DNA of 64,000 nucleotides from Ruegeria sp. Alg231-54 (GTDB lineage Bacteria > Pseudomonadota > Alphaproteobacteria > Rhodobacterales > Rhodobacteraceae), in contig NZ_FREZ01000003.1 in NCBI RefSeq assembly GCF_900143525.1, positions 248,001 to 312,000 on the forward strand. The letters run 5' to 3'. The notes under the pieces are model-generated. The model was not told the origin of the DNA. It saw only the letters and a list, made by a program, of their open reading frames with translations, and did no database searches. Position 1 is the stretch's first letter. Each line of letters begins with the position of its first letter. The translations under genes were made by a program, and so were the position numbers. Positions 18,126 through 26,753 of the stretch are shown here, one piece after another.

Positions 18126-19709
18126 ATGAAACTTAAATTATTGGCTGCAACAGCGGCAATTGCCCTGTCCAGCGCAGCCGCGCAGGCCAACACGCTGGTT
18201 TATTGTTCAGAAGGCTCACCCGAGGGGTTCGATCCCGCACTGTTTACAGCCGGAACCACATTTGATGCCTCATCGCACCCGATCTACAACCGCCTGCTGG
18301 AGTTCGAAACCGGCACGACCAACGTTATCCCCGGTCTGGCCGAAAGCGTCGAAGCCAGTGATGATGGCCTGGAGTACACATTCAAGCTGCGTCAGGGCGT
18401 TAAATTCCATTCGAATGACGAATTCACACCGACCCGCGATTTCAATGCGGATGACGTGATCTTCTCATTCATGCGCCAGAAGGATGACAGCCATCCTTAT
18501 AATCAGGTCTCTGGTGGTACATGGGAATACTTCAAGGGTATGGGTATGCCCGATCTGGTCGAGTCCATTGAAAAGGTCGACGACTACACCGTCAAATTCA
18601 CGCTGACCAAGCCTGAGGCGCCGTTTGTTGCCAACATGGCGATGGATTTCGCTTCGGTCCTGTCTGCAGAATATGCAGATGCGATGATGGAAGCCGGAAC
18701 ACCTGAAAAGCTGAACACCGCACCCATCGGCACCGGCCCGTTCTCGTTCTTGGCTTATCAAAAGGACGCCGTAATCCGGTACGCCCAGAATGCCGACTAC
18801 TGGAAAGACCCGGCGGATGTTGAAAACCTGATCTTTGCGATCACTCCGGACGCATCCGTGCGCTATCAGAAGCTGAAGGCCGGCGAATGTCACATCATGC
18901 CGTATCCGAACCCGGCGGACATTCAGGCGATGCAGGATGATGCCGACATCAACATGTTGGAGCAGGAAGGCCTGAACGTGGGCTATCTGGCCTACAACAC
19001 CACAATGGCGCCGTTCGACAACCCGAACGTCCGCAAGGCGCTGAACATGGCAATCGACAAGAACGCGATCATCGACGTGGTGTTCCAGGGCTCGGGCCAG
19101 GTTGCAAAGAACCCGATCCCACCGACCATGTGGGGCTATAACGACGCGATCACCGACGACGCTTATGATCCCGAAGCGGCCAAGGCGATGCTGGAAGCCG
19201 AAGGTGTTTCCGACCTATCGATGAAGGTATGGGCAATGCCGGTGCAGCGTCCTTATAACCCGAATGCACGCCGTATGGCTGAACTGATCCAGGCGGATTT
19301 CGCGAAGGTCGGCGTGGACGTCGAGATCGTGTCTTACGAATGGGGCGAGTACCTGTCGCGTTCGAAAGATCTGGACCGTGACGGTGCCGTTCTGTTGGGT
19401 TGGACCGGTGACAATGGCGATCCAGACAACTTCCTGGCGGTTCTGCTGGGCTGTGACGGTCGCGAAGCGTCGAACCGAGCACAATGGTGCCATGAGCCGT
19501 TCGAAGATCTGATCCTGAAGGCCAAACAGTCCACGGATCAGGCTGAACGCACCAAGCTGTATGAAGATGCCCAGGTCATTTTCAAAGAGCAGGCCCCGTG
19601 GGCAACCATTGCGCACTCGGTCGTGTATATGCCGATGAGCAATAAGGTTCAGGGCTATAAAGTGCACCCGCTGGGCGGCCACATCTTCTACGGTGTGAGC
19701 GTCGAATAA
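18126..19709 (+). CDS. ABC transporter substrate-binding protein, DppA-like (SBP_bac_5)
   Basis: This is a 527-residue periplasmic binding protein for peptides or related compounds. The signal peptide is MKLKLLAATAAIALSSAAAQA with an AxA cleavage site near residue 22. The mature part follows the DppA/OppA pattern: VYCSEGSPEGFDPALFTAGTT, then YNRLLEFETGTTNVIPGLAES, ADDVIFSFMRQ, and IGTGPFSFLAYQKDAVIRYAQNADYW. The pattern is close to the dipeptide-binding DppA group, but the ligand cannot be stated. A Shine-Dalgarno GGGAGA precedes the ATG. It is the first gene of an operon with an M24 peptidase, two permeases and two ATPases; a strong hairpin follows it, so it is probably made in excess over the membrane subunits. 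Confidence 0.93.
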   Translation: MKLKLLAATAAIALSSAAAQANTLVYCSEGSPEGFDPALFTAGTTFDASSHPIYNRLLEFETGTTNVIPGLAESVEASDDGLEYTFKLRQGVKFHSNDEFTPTRDFNADDVIFSFMRQKDDSHPYNQVSGGTWEYFKGMGMPDLVESIEKVDDYTVKFTLTKPEAPFVANMAMDFASVLSAEYADAMMEAGTPEKLNTAPIGTGPFSFLAYQKDAVIRYAQNADYWKDPADVENLIFAITPDASVRYQKLKAGECHIMPYPNPADIQAMQDDADINMLEQEGLNVGYLAYNTTMAPFDNPNVRKALNMAIDKNAIIDVVFQGSGQVAKNPIPPTMWGYNDAITDDAYDPEAAKAMLEAEGVSDLSMKVWAMPVQRPYNPNARRMAELIQADFAKVGVDVEIVSYEWGEYLSRSKDLDRDGAVLLGWTGDNGDPDNFLAVLLGCDGREASNRAQWCHEPFEDLILKAKQSTDQAERTKLYEDAQVIFKEQAPWATIAHSVVYMPMSNKVQGYKVHPLGGHIFYGVSVE

Positions 19710-19724
19710 ACCACCACTCGACGA

Positions 19725-19757
19725 CCGGAGCCGCCCAATTGGCGGCTCCGGTTTTCT
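19725..19757 (+). terminator. Intrinsic terminator/attenuator after the substrate-binding protein gene
   Basis: CCGGAGCCGCC (19725-19735) pairs perfectly with GGCGGCTCCGG (19741-19751) across a CAATT loop and is followed by TTTTCTTTA. It lies between the binding-protein gene and the peptidase gene of the same operon, so partial read-through would set a high ratio of binding protein to permease. Confidence 0.85.
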
Positions 19758-19777
19758 TTATTGGGAGGTCGGCGCGA

Positions 19778-20872
19778 ATGCCGGATTTGTCCGAGTACCA
19801 ACAACTGGCAAAGGACATGTCAGTAGATGCCGTGGCACTGGTGCCCGGCCCGAATTTTACCCGCGCTTTGGTAAAACCCTTCATGAGCAACGAGCGGCCC
19901 TTTGTGGTCGTGATCCCGGCCGAAGGCGTACCGGCAGCGATTGTGCCGAACCTAGAATTGGGTTCTTGGGCGCTGGTCGGGTTTGACGGCGCTGTCTTCG
20001 ACTGGCGCGATCAGACGGGCTATGACGATGCCTTCGCGGCGCTGGCTGAACATTTATCGTTACGATCTCTGGCAGTCGAAGGGCAGGTGATGCGCGTCTT
20101 TGTCTCCAAGGCATTTACCAGAGCCCTGCCCAACTTGCGGATCGTGGATGCTGAGCGCGAGATTTCCGGCCTGCGCATCATCAAGACGGACGATGACATT
20201 GCAGCGCTGCAAGCGGCGATTGATATCTCGGAACGAGCACTGGAACGAGTCATTGCGGATGTTCGTGTTGGTCAGACAGAAGTACAAATCGAGCAAGCCT
20301 TGATCCAGGCGCTATTCGCCGAAGGAGCCGCGTCGCTGGCATTTTCGCCCATCGTGACGGCCGGAGGAAACTCGGCTCAACCACATGGTAAAGCGCGTGC
20401 GGATTACCAGATCAAAGCAGGCGACGCGCTGCTGTTCGATTTCGGCGCACGCAAACATGGGTTTGCTGCCGACATCACACGCACCTTTTTTGTCGCAGAA
20501 GCCTCGGATGAGGGCAGGGCGGTTTATGACACGGTTTTGCGCGCCAACCTGGTCGGGTTCGAAGCTTGCCGACCCGGCGTAACGGCCCACGATATTGACG
20601 ACGCGGTGACCAGCGTGCTCGAGGCCTCGCCCTATGCGGATCGCATCCGCACCAAGACGGGTCACGGGCTGGGACGGGACGTTCATGAAGCGCCCTATAT
20701 TATGCGTGGAAACAACCAGATCATGCGCGCGGGCATGGTTTGGACCAACGAGCCGGGCCTCTATGATCTGGACAATTTCGGCGTTCGGATCGAAGATGAC
20801 GTACTGGTGACCAAAGACGGTTGCCGGTCGCTGACCAGCTTTCCCAAAGAACTAACAATCATAGGCCGCTGA
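19778..20872 (+). CDS. M24 family metallopeptidase (Xaa-Pro aminopeptidase-like)
   Basis: This 364-residue creatinase/prolidase-fold enzyme has an N-terminal creatinase-type domain and a C-terminal pita-bread domain. The dinuclear metal ligands are all visible: Asp in DFGARKHG, Asp in ADITRTFF, His in GHGLGRDVHE, Glu in NEPGLY and Glu in RIEDDVLV. It probably hydrolyses imported dipeptides, or an amide-bond compound handled by the adjacent transporter; M24 members also include non-peptide hydrolases such as ectoine hydrolase, so the substrate is open. The ATG at 19778 has GGGAGG 8 bases upstream; the longer open frame would run into the terminator stem. Its stop overlaps the next ATG by one base (TGATG). 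Confidence 0.88.
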   Translation: MPDLSEYQQLAKDMSVDAVALVPGPNFTRALVKPFMSNERPFVVVIPAEGVPAAIVPNLELGSWALVGFDGAVFDWRDQTGYDDAFAALAEHLSLRSLAVEGQVMRVFVSKAFTRALPNLRIVDAEREISGLRIIKTDDDIAALQAAIDISERALERVIADVRVGQTEVQIEQALIQALFAEGAASLAFSPIVTAGGNSAQPHGKARADYQIKAGDALLFDFGARKHGFAADITRTFFVAEASDEGRAVYDTVLRANLVGFEACRPGVTAHDIDDAVTSVLEASPYADRIRTKTGHGLGRDVHEAPYIMRGNNQIMRAGMVWTNEPGLYDLDNFGVRIEDDVLVTKDGCRSLTSFPKELTIIGR

Positions 20873-21879
20873 TGTTTGGCTATTTTCTTACCCGCCTCGG
20901 CATGTTCATTCCGACATTTCTGGGCGTAACACTGATCTCGTTTATGTTCATTCGGGTGCTTCCAGGCGATCCGATCATCGTCATGGCCGGTGAACGCGGA
21001 ATGTCCGAAGAACGCTATCAGGAGATGGTCGAGAAACTGGGTTTCGACAAACCGGTGCTAGAGCAATACTGGGACTATCTGGTTGGCGTGTTGCATGGTG
21101 ATCTGGGCGAGAGCTTTGTCACCAAGAAGCCGGTTTGGGACGAATTCTTTGCCCTGTTTCCCGCCACGCTGGAACTGTCGATCTGCGCCATGATCTTTGC
21201 TGTGGCTTTGGGGCTGCCTGCGGGCGTTATTGCCGCTGTGAACCGGGGCAAATTCTTCGACCGGGCGCTGATGTCGTCCGCGCTGATCGGGTATTCCATG
21301 CCGATCTTCTGGTGGGCGCTGTTGTTGATCATCGTGTTTTCCGGCAACCTTGGTTGGACGCCTGTCTCAGGTCGGATCGACCTGCTGTACTACTTTCCAA
21401 GCGTCACGGGCTTCATGTTGATCGACAGTCTGCTGTCCGGGCAGGAGGGGGCGTTTGGATCGGCTGTACGCCATCTGATCCTGCCGACCATCGTTTTGGG
21501 CACGATCCCTTTGGCCGTAATTGCGCGCCAGACCCGTTCGGCCATGCTGGAAGTGTTGGGTGAGGATTACATCCGCACGGCCCGCGCCAAGGGCCTCGCC
21601 CCCGCACGGATCAATGGGCTGCATGCGCTGCGCAATGCGCTGATCCCGGTGATTACAGTGATCGGCCTGTCGGTCGGCACTTTGCTGGCTGGGGCGATCC
21701 TGACCGAGACAATCTTTAGCTGGCCCGGTATCGGCAAGTGGATGGTCGACAGCATCTTCCGTCGCGACTACCCGGTGGTGCAGGGCGGCCTGCTGATGAT
21801 CGCCGTGATCGTCATGCTGGTGAACCTGCTGGTCGATGTCCTGTACGGCGTCATCAACCCCAAAATCCGGAGGCGATGA
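20872..21879 (+). CDS. Peptide ABC transporter permease, DppB-like
   Basis: This is the first inner-membrane permease of the peptide-type importer, 335 residues. It begins with the DppB/OppB hallmark FLTRLGMFIPTFLGVTLISFMFIRVLPGDP and contains the EAA loop RTARAKGLAPARINGLHALRNALIPVITVIGLSVGTLLAGAILTE, which contacts the ATPases. About six membrane segments are visible. The ATG overlaps the peptidase stop by one base, and its own stop overlaps the next permease start, which indicates translational coupling. Confidence 0.93.
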   Translation: MFGYFLTRLGMFIPTFLGVTLISFMFIRVLPGDPIIVMAGERGMSEERYQEMVEKLGFDKPVLEQYWDYLVGVLHGDLGESFVTKKPVWDEFFALFPATLELSICAMIFAVALGLPAGVIAAVNRGKFFDRALMSSALIGYSMPIFWWALLLIIVFSGNLGWTPVSGRIDLLYYFPSVTGFMLIDSLLSGQEGAFGSAVRHLILPTIVLGTIPLAVIARQTRSAMLEVLGEDYIRTARAKGLAPARINGLHALRNALIPVITVIGLSVGTLLAGAILTETIFSWPGIGKWMVDSIFRRDYPVVQGGLLMIAVIVMLVNLLVDVLYGVINPKIRRR

Positions 21880-22781
21880 TGGCTGAATTGTCCGCGACCC
21901 CACCAAAAACCGAAGACCGCCCCAGCGCCCTGCGAGAGTTCTGGTTCTATTTCAGCGAAAACCGCGGTGCGGTGATGGGCCTTTGGGTCTTTGCCGCTTT
22001 TGTTTTCTGTGCGGCCTTTGCGCCTTTGTTGGCCCCCTACGACCCGACTGAACAATTCCGCAATCACATCCTGCAACCCCCTGCGTGGCAAGAGGGCGGA
22101 AGCTGGGCCTTCCCGTTGGGCACCGATCCGCTGGGTCGGGATATGTTGTCGCGGCTGATCATGGGATCGCGTTATTCCTTCTTTGTCGGCATCGTGGTGG
22201 TTTGTGTGGCCGTCACGGGCGGGGTGATTGTCGGCCTGCTGTCGGGTTTCGCGCCCAAATGGGTCGATACGATGATCATGCGGGTAATGGATATCATCCT
22301 GTCCTTCCCCTCACTGCTGCTTGCGCTGGTTCTGGTTGCCATCCTTGGTCCCTCGTTGACCAACGCGATGATCGCCATCGCCATTGTGTTTCAACCGCAT
22401 TACGTGCGTTTGACCCGGGCATCTGTGTTGGCAGAGCGGCAAAAGGATTATGTGACCTCTGCTCGCGTTGCCGGTGCCAGCAAGGCCCGGCTGATGTTCA
22501 AGACCGTGCTGCCGAATTGTCTGGCTCCGATCATCGTTCAGGCGGCACTGTCGTTTTCAACCGCCATTCTGGATGCTGCAGCCCTTGGCTTTCTGGGCAT
22601 GGGCGCGCAACCGCCCACGCCGGAATGGGGCACCATGCTGGCCGAAGCGCGTGAGTTTATTCTGCGCGCTTGGTGGGTGGTGACGTTCCCCGGCCTGGCC
22701 ATCCTAGTCACGGTGCTGGCCATCAACCTGATGGGCGACGGTCTGCGCGACGCGCTGGACCCTAAGCTAAAGCGGAGCTGA
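21876..22781 (+). CDS. Peptide ABC transporter permease, DppC-like
   Basis: This is the second permease, 301 residues, with the typical cytoplasmic N-terminus followed by FWFYFSENRGAVMGLWVFAAFVFCAAFAPLLAPYDP and the WAFPLGTDPLGRDMLSRLIMGSRYSFFVG block of DppC/OppC. The EAA-type loop is TSARVAGASKARLMFKTVLPNCLAPIIVQ. Start choice: ATG at 21876 (4-bp overlap with the previous gene) or the adjacent ATG at 21879, both behind GGAGG. The first is listed. Confidence 0.92.
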   Translation: MMAELSATPPKTEDRPSALREFWFYFSENRGAVMGLWVFAAFVFCAAFAPLLAPYDPTEQFRNHILQPPAWQEGGSWAFPLGTDPLGRDMLSRLIMGSRYSFFVGIVVVCVAVTGGVIVGLLSGFAPKWVDTMIMRVMDIILSFPSLLLALVLVAILGPSLTNAMIAIAIVFQPHYVRLTRASVLAERQKDYVTSARVAGASKARLMFKTVLPNCLAPIIVQAALSFSTAILDAAALGFLGMGAQPPTPEWGTMLAEAREFILRAWWVVTFPGLAILVTVLAINLMGDGLRDALDPKLKRS

Positions 22782-22785
22782 CGAC

Positions 22786-23763
22786 ATGAGCCTGTTGGAT
22801 ATCCGAAACCTCACTGTCGAATTCGCAACTGCCTCGGGTCAGTTCCGGGCTGTGGATGGTGTTGACCTGTCGGTCGACAAGGGCGAGTTGATGGCCATCG
22901 TCGGCGAAAGCGGCTCGGGCAAATCGGTGTCGATGTTGGCATTGATGGGCCTGCTACCCTGGACGGCCACAATTACGGCCGACCAACTAAGCTTTGAAGG
23001 CATTGACCTGACCAAAATCTCGGCCCGTGACCGTCGCAAGATCATCGGCAAAGACATTGCCATGATTTTTCAGGAACCGATGTCGTCACTGAATCCTTGT
23101 TTTACGGTTGGCTTCCAAATCAAGGAGGCCTTGCGCATCCACCTGGGCCTGAACCGAAAGGACCGCCACCAGCGCGCCATCGAACTGTTTGATCAGGTCG
23201 GCATCCCCGCACCCGAAAGCCGTCTGAACACGTTTCCGCACCAGATGTCCGGCGGCATGAACCAGAGGGTGATGATTGCGATGGCCATCGCCTGCAAACC
23301 CAAGCTGTTGATTGCAGACGAGCCGACGACGGCACTGGACGTGACAATTCAGGCGCAAATCCTTGATCTGTTGGTTCGCCTTCGGGACGAACAGGGCATG
23401 GGTTTGGTCCTTATCACTCATGATATGGGTGTTGTCGCCGAGACCGCCGAGCGGGTTCAAGTCCAATATGCTGGCCAAAAGGTCGAGGAGCAGGCAGTCA
23501 AAGACCTGTTCCGCACCCCGCGTCACCCCTACACAACTGCGTTGCTTAACGCGCTTCCGGAACGGGCGACGTCGAAGATGCTGCCTACTATTCCCGGCGT
23601 CGTTCCAGGGCAGTTTGACCGGCCAAAAGGGTGTCTGTTCAGCCCCAGATGCCAATATGCAGATGATCTGTGCCGATCGTTGCCCCCAACTCCGCACAGT
23701 GCGGAGTTCGGCAAGGCTCGTTGCCATTACGTTGAAAAGATAACAACCGGAGAGCTGGCATGA
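22786..23763 (+). CDS. Peptide ABC transporter ATP-binding protein, DppD-like
   Basis: This is one of two cytoplasmic ATPases that power the importer, 325 residues. Walker A is [10 protein letters not shown], the Q-loop lies in [17 protein letters not shown], the signature is [16 protein letters not shown] and Walker B is [14 protein letters not shown]. The C-terminal oligopeptide-specific extension carries clustered cysteines ([17 protein letters not shown]), which in this family bind an iron-sulfur cluster. It starts 4 bp after the permease stop and overlaps the next ATPase by 4 bp. Confidence 0.94.
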   Translation: MSLLDIRNLTVEFATASGQFRAVDGVDLSVDKGELMAIVGESGSGKSVSMLALMGLLPWTATITADQLSFEGIDLTKISARDRRKIIGKDIAMIFQEPMSSLNPCFTVGFQIKEALRIHLGLNRKDRHQRAIELFDQVGIPAPESRLNTFPHQMSGGMNQRVMIAMAIACKPKLLIADEPTTALDVTIQAQILDLLVRLRDEQGMGLVLITHDMGVVAETAERVQVQYAGQKVEEQAVKDLFRTPRHPYTTALLNALPERATSKMLPTIPGVVPGQFDRPKGCLFSPRCQYADDLCRSLPPTPHSAEFGKARCHYVEKITTGELA

Positions 23764-24716
23764 CCGCCCCCATCGTTCAGGCCAGTGAATTGGCCAGGTT
23801 TTACACCGTAAAAGGCGGGTTGTTGTCGAAGGCCGCAACGGTAAAGGCCTTGTCTGGCGTGGACTTCGAACTGCGGCCGGGCAAAACGTTGGCGATCGTA
23901 GGAGAGTCCGGTTGTGGGAAGTCGACCCTCGCAAGGGTGGTGACGATGATCGAAGAACCGACCTCGGGTAGTCTGACCATCGATGGTGTTGAAATATCTC
24001 CATCGAAATGGGCCCAGATGCGGGAAACTGTGCAAATTGTGTTTCAGGATCCCTACGGCTCGCTCAACCCGCGCCAACGGATTGGTCAAATCCTGCAAGA
24101 GCCATTGATAATTAACCGCCGCGAGATGTCCGCAGCCGACCGCGAGGCGCGCGCGCGTGAAATGATCGACCTTGTGGGTTTGCGCCCCGAACATTACGAC
24201 CGCTACCCACACATGTTTTCGGGCGGGCAGCGCCAGCGGATTGCAATCGCCCGCGCCCTGATGCTGAACCCCAAGGTGCTGGTGCTGGATGAGCCGGTTT
24301 CAGCACTGGACGTCTCAATCCAGTCGCAAATTCTGAACCTGCTGGTCGAACTGCAGGAACGCCTGAACCTCGCCTATCTGTTCATTTCGCATGATTTGTC
24401 GGTGGTAAAGCATTTTGCCGACGATGTGATCGTTATGTATTTAGGCCGCGCGGTTGAGAAAGCTCCGAAAGAAAAGCTGTTTGCGGCCCCTCGACATCCT
24501 TATTCCAAGGCTCTTTTGTCGACGACGCCCCGCGCAGATCCTGACGCGCGAAAAGATCGGATCAAACTGGAAGGCGAGCTTCCGTCCCCGATGAACATCC
24601 CCAAAGGCTGTGCTTTTGCACAACGGTGCTGGCTTGCAACCGAAGAATGCCGCGCCGCGCCGCCAGAACTGAGCGGGTCAGACCACAAAGTGGCGTGCCT
24701 GCATCCACTGGGGTAG
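23760..24716 (+). CDS. Peptide ABC transporter ATP-binding protein, DppF-like
   Basis: This is the second ATPase of the importer, 318 residues. Walker A is GESGCGKSTLA, the Q-loop is IVFQDPYGSLNPRQRIG, the signature is FSGGQRQRIAIARALM and Walker B is VLVLDEPVSALDVS. The C-terminal cysteine motif GCAFAQRCWLATEEC is present as in DppF/OppF. It is the last gene of the operon and ends 12 bp from the convergent gntR stop, with no obvious terminator between them. Confidence 0.94.
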   Translation: MTAPIVQASELARFYTVKGGLLSKAATVKALSGVDFELRPGKTLAIVGESGCGKSTLARVVTMIEEPTSGSLTIDGVEISPSKWAQMRETVQIVFQDPYGSLNPRQRIGQILQEPLIINRREMSAADREARAREMIDLVGLRPEHYDRYPHMFSGGQRQRIAIARALMLNPKVLVLDEPVSALDVSIQSQILNLLVELQERLNLAYLFISHDLSVVKHFADDVIVMYLGRAVEKAPKEKLFAAPRHPYSKALLSTTPRADPDARKDRIKLEGELPSPMNIPKGCAFAQRCWLATEECRAAPPELSGSDHKVACLHPLG

Positions 24717-24728
24717 GAATACCGACGT

Positions 24729-25409
24729 TCAGCTGGCGTCGCCTTTCCGTGTCTTAATCACCATCGCCAACAACTGATCCTTGGTCCGTTGAATATGCTT
24801 GGTCAGCAGATTACCTGCTGCATCAACCTGACGTTTGCGTGCCAGCGACAAAAGCTGTCGGTGATCTTGCTTGGCGGGCTCGCGCTGTTCCATGACGCTC
24901 AGATGCATGCGGACATAGCGGTCCGATTGCAGATTAACCCTTTGCAGGATCTCATTGGTCAGCCCACGATCAGCAGCCGCATAAAGGGCTTTGTGGTATT
25001 CGTAATTCAGACTGCCCCACCGCCCGACATTATAAGCTTCGTAAGACCTTTCCATGTCATCGAGCAGCTTCTCGCATCTGGCGAAATCAGCTTCCGTCAT
25101 CTGCGGAATGGCCCGTTTAAACAAGTCGACCTCCAAAAGAACCCGAAGGTCGAAAATCTCGCCAATTTCCGAAAGCGAATGCGAGGTCACCGATGCACCT
25201 CGGTTGTTTGTCAGCTGCACAAGGCCTTCGGCATCCAGCCGCTTCAGTGCTTCGCGGATGGGCATGCGCGAAACATCATAATCCTCGGCAAGGGCCTCTT
25301 GCCGGATGGTTTCACCTTCGGCCATCTCTCCGCTTAGGATACGTTCCCGCAGATCATTTGTGATGACTTCTGGAAGACTTTGACGTGCGATCGCGCGGGT
25401 TCTGGGCAT
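24729..25409 (-). CDS. GntR family transcriptional regulator (FCD subfamily)
   Basis: This is a 226-residue regulator with an N-terminal winged helix (LRERILSGEMAEGETIRQEALAEDYDVSRMPIREALKRLDAEGLVQ) and an all-helical FCD effector domain. The FCD metal-site pattern is only partly evident (Asp in LLDDMERSYEAYN, then His in NYEYHKALYAAA and further His residues). FCD repressors usually respond to a metabolite of the pathway they control. A 19-bp sequence upstream of this gene is repeated exactly in the promoter of the peptide ABC operon, so this protein most likely represses both that operon and itself. Confidence 0.92.
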   Translation of the reverse strand: MPRTRAIARQSLPEVITNDLRERILSGEMAEGETIRQEALAEDYDVSRMPIREALKRLDAEGLVQLTNNRGASVTSHSLSEIGEIFDLRVLLEVDLFKRAIPQMTEADFARCEKLLDDMERSYEAYNVGRWGSLNYEYHKALYAAADRGLTNEILQRVNLQSDRYVRMHLSVMEQREPAKQDHRQLLSLARKRQVDAAGNLLTKHIQRTKDQLLAMVIKTRKGDAS

Positions 25410-25434
25410 AAGAGTGGTCTCGGTCGGTGTAAGT

Positions 25435-25453
25435 TGTATCCAAAATACAAAAT
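25435..25453 (-). promoter_or_regulatory. Putative GntR operator upstream of gntR
   Basis: On the plus strand the site reads TGTATCCAAAATACAAAAT, the exact reverse complement of 18011-18029. With one more base it forms a perfect inverted repeat TTGTAT-N5-ATACAA (25434-25450). It lies 26 bp upstream of the gntR ATG and has the same orientation relative to transcription as the copy at the peptide operon. This points to autoregulation. Confidence 0.72.
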
Positions 25454-25559
25454 GAGCGTTCGATTTCCAAGGGTCTTACATCTATTGATAACTTAAAGTT
25501 GCTCGAGCGTTTCAGCAGGCCAGCGACGATGCGGTATTCGAACGCGAAGGAGGGGTGTA

Positions 25560-26579
25560 GTGGACAGCCAACGTTTCCTGCCCAGGGGGGCGATTTCCGT
25601 CGACGTTCCCTATGATGGACCCCCCAAGGCCTTTCATTTCCTGTTGCTGCCTAATACCACGATGTTGGCGTTTAGCGCAGCGATTGAACCCTTGCGTATT
25701 TCAAACCAACTGGCACGAAAGCAATTGTTCGAATGGTACGTCCTGTCCGCAGATGGCGCACCGGTCACGTGTTCGAACGGAATCCGCATTCAAGCCGACC
25801 AACCCATGCACGATCTGGAGCAGGGGGCCTATACCTTCGTGTGTTCCGGCACTGAGCCGATGGCCTCGTTTGACACCCGGGTTCTGAATTGGATCCGTCG
25901 GCAAAAGGCACATGGATGTGATTTTGGCGGTATCTGCACCGGGGCATTTGCTTTGGCCAAAGCAGGCCTGATCGGCGACAGAAAGTTCACCGTTCATTGG
26001 GAAAATCGCCCCGGGTTTTGCGAGTATTTTCCGACAATGACACCAACCCAGAGCCTGTATGAGATAGACGGCAAGCTGCGCACTTGCGGAGGAGGGCACG
26101 CCAGCACTGATATGATGCTGGAAGTGATTGAGGAATTGTTCGGCAACGCCCTGGCCATCAACGTGTCCGAGATGTGTCTGCATCGGCGCGTCGGTGAAAG
26201 TGGCAGCAATCAGGTTTCGCCCGTCTCGGCCCTTTTGGGGACGCGCAACGGCAAGCTGGTCGAAGCTGTCCAAATCATGCGGGACAACATTGAATCGCCG
26301 CTCAGCCTTGAGGCGGTGGCGGATCAGGCGTCACTGTCCAGACGCCACATGGAACGGCTGTTCCAGCAGTACACAAAGATGTCGCCCGGCCAGTATTACA
26401 ACAACCTCAGGCTGGATCGCGCCTTCGCCCTATTGAATGAAACCGACCTCAGCGTATCCGAGATTGCCTTTGCATCCGGGTTTTCCAGTACGGACAGGCT
26501 TTCGGTTCATTTCCGAGGCCGGTACAAGGTTTCGCCGCATAACTTCCGCAGATCGTGGTCGCACGAAAGTGGCAGCTAA
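25560..26579 (+). CDS. GlxA family regulator (DJ-1/PfpI domain plus AraC helix-turn-helix)
   Basis: This 339-residue protein joins an N-terminal DJ-1/PfpI-like domain to a C-terminal AraC-type DNA-binding domain. The DJ-1 part has FHFLLLPNTTMLAFSAAIEPLRISNQLA and the elbow GICTGAFALAKAGL with a Cys at the nucleophile position. The AraC part has two helix-turn-helix motifs (LEAVADQASLSRRHMERLFQQ and VSEIAFASGFSSTDRLSVHF). Relatives such as GbdR, CdhR and ArgR control catabolism of betaine, carnitine and arginine. The start is GTG at 25560 behind a strong AAGGAGGGG box. It lies 174 bp before an aldehyde dehydrogenase gene on the same strand, a likely target. Confidence 0.9.
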   Translation: MDSQRFLPRGAISVDVPYDGPPKAFHFLLLPNTTMLAFSAAIEPLRISNQLARKQLFEWYVLSADGAPVTCSNGIRIQADQPMHDLEQGAYTFVCSGTEPMASFDTRVLNWIRRQKAHGCDFGGICTGAFALAKAGLIGDRKFTVHWENRPGFCEYFPTMTPTQSLYEIDGKLRTCGGGHASTDMMLEVIEELFGNALAINVSEMCLHRRVGESGSNQVSPVSALLGTRNGKLVEAVQIMRDNIESPLSLEAVADQASLSRRHMERLFQQYTKMSPGQYYNNLRLDRAFALLNETDLSVSEIAFASGFSSTDRLSVHFRGRYKVSPHNFRRSWSHESGS

Positions 26580-26753
26580 GACTATTGGTGTAACTTGGAT
26601 ATCGAGTTTCATTCCAGCACTGGACTGACACAGTGGATTGACCGAGCGGGGCGTTCCCTTCATCTTCAGTTGCGTGATCGACACTTGGCAGGGCCCGCCA
26701 TTGCGCAATTTTGAAGCACCGCTGTTTGCCAGCACAGCGTTGGCCCCTTTATC

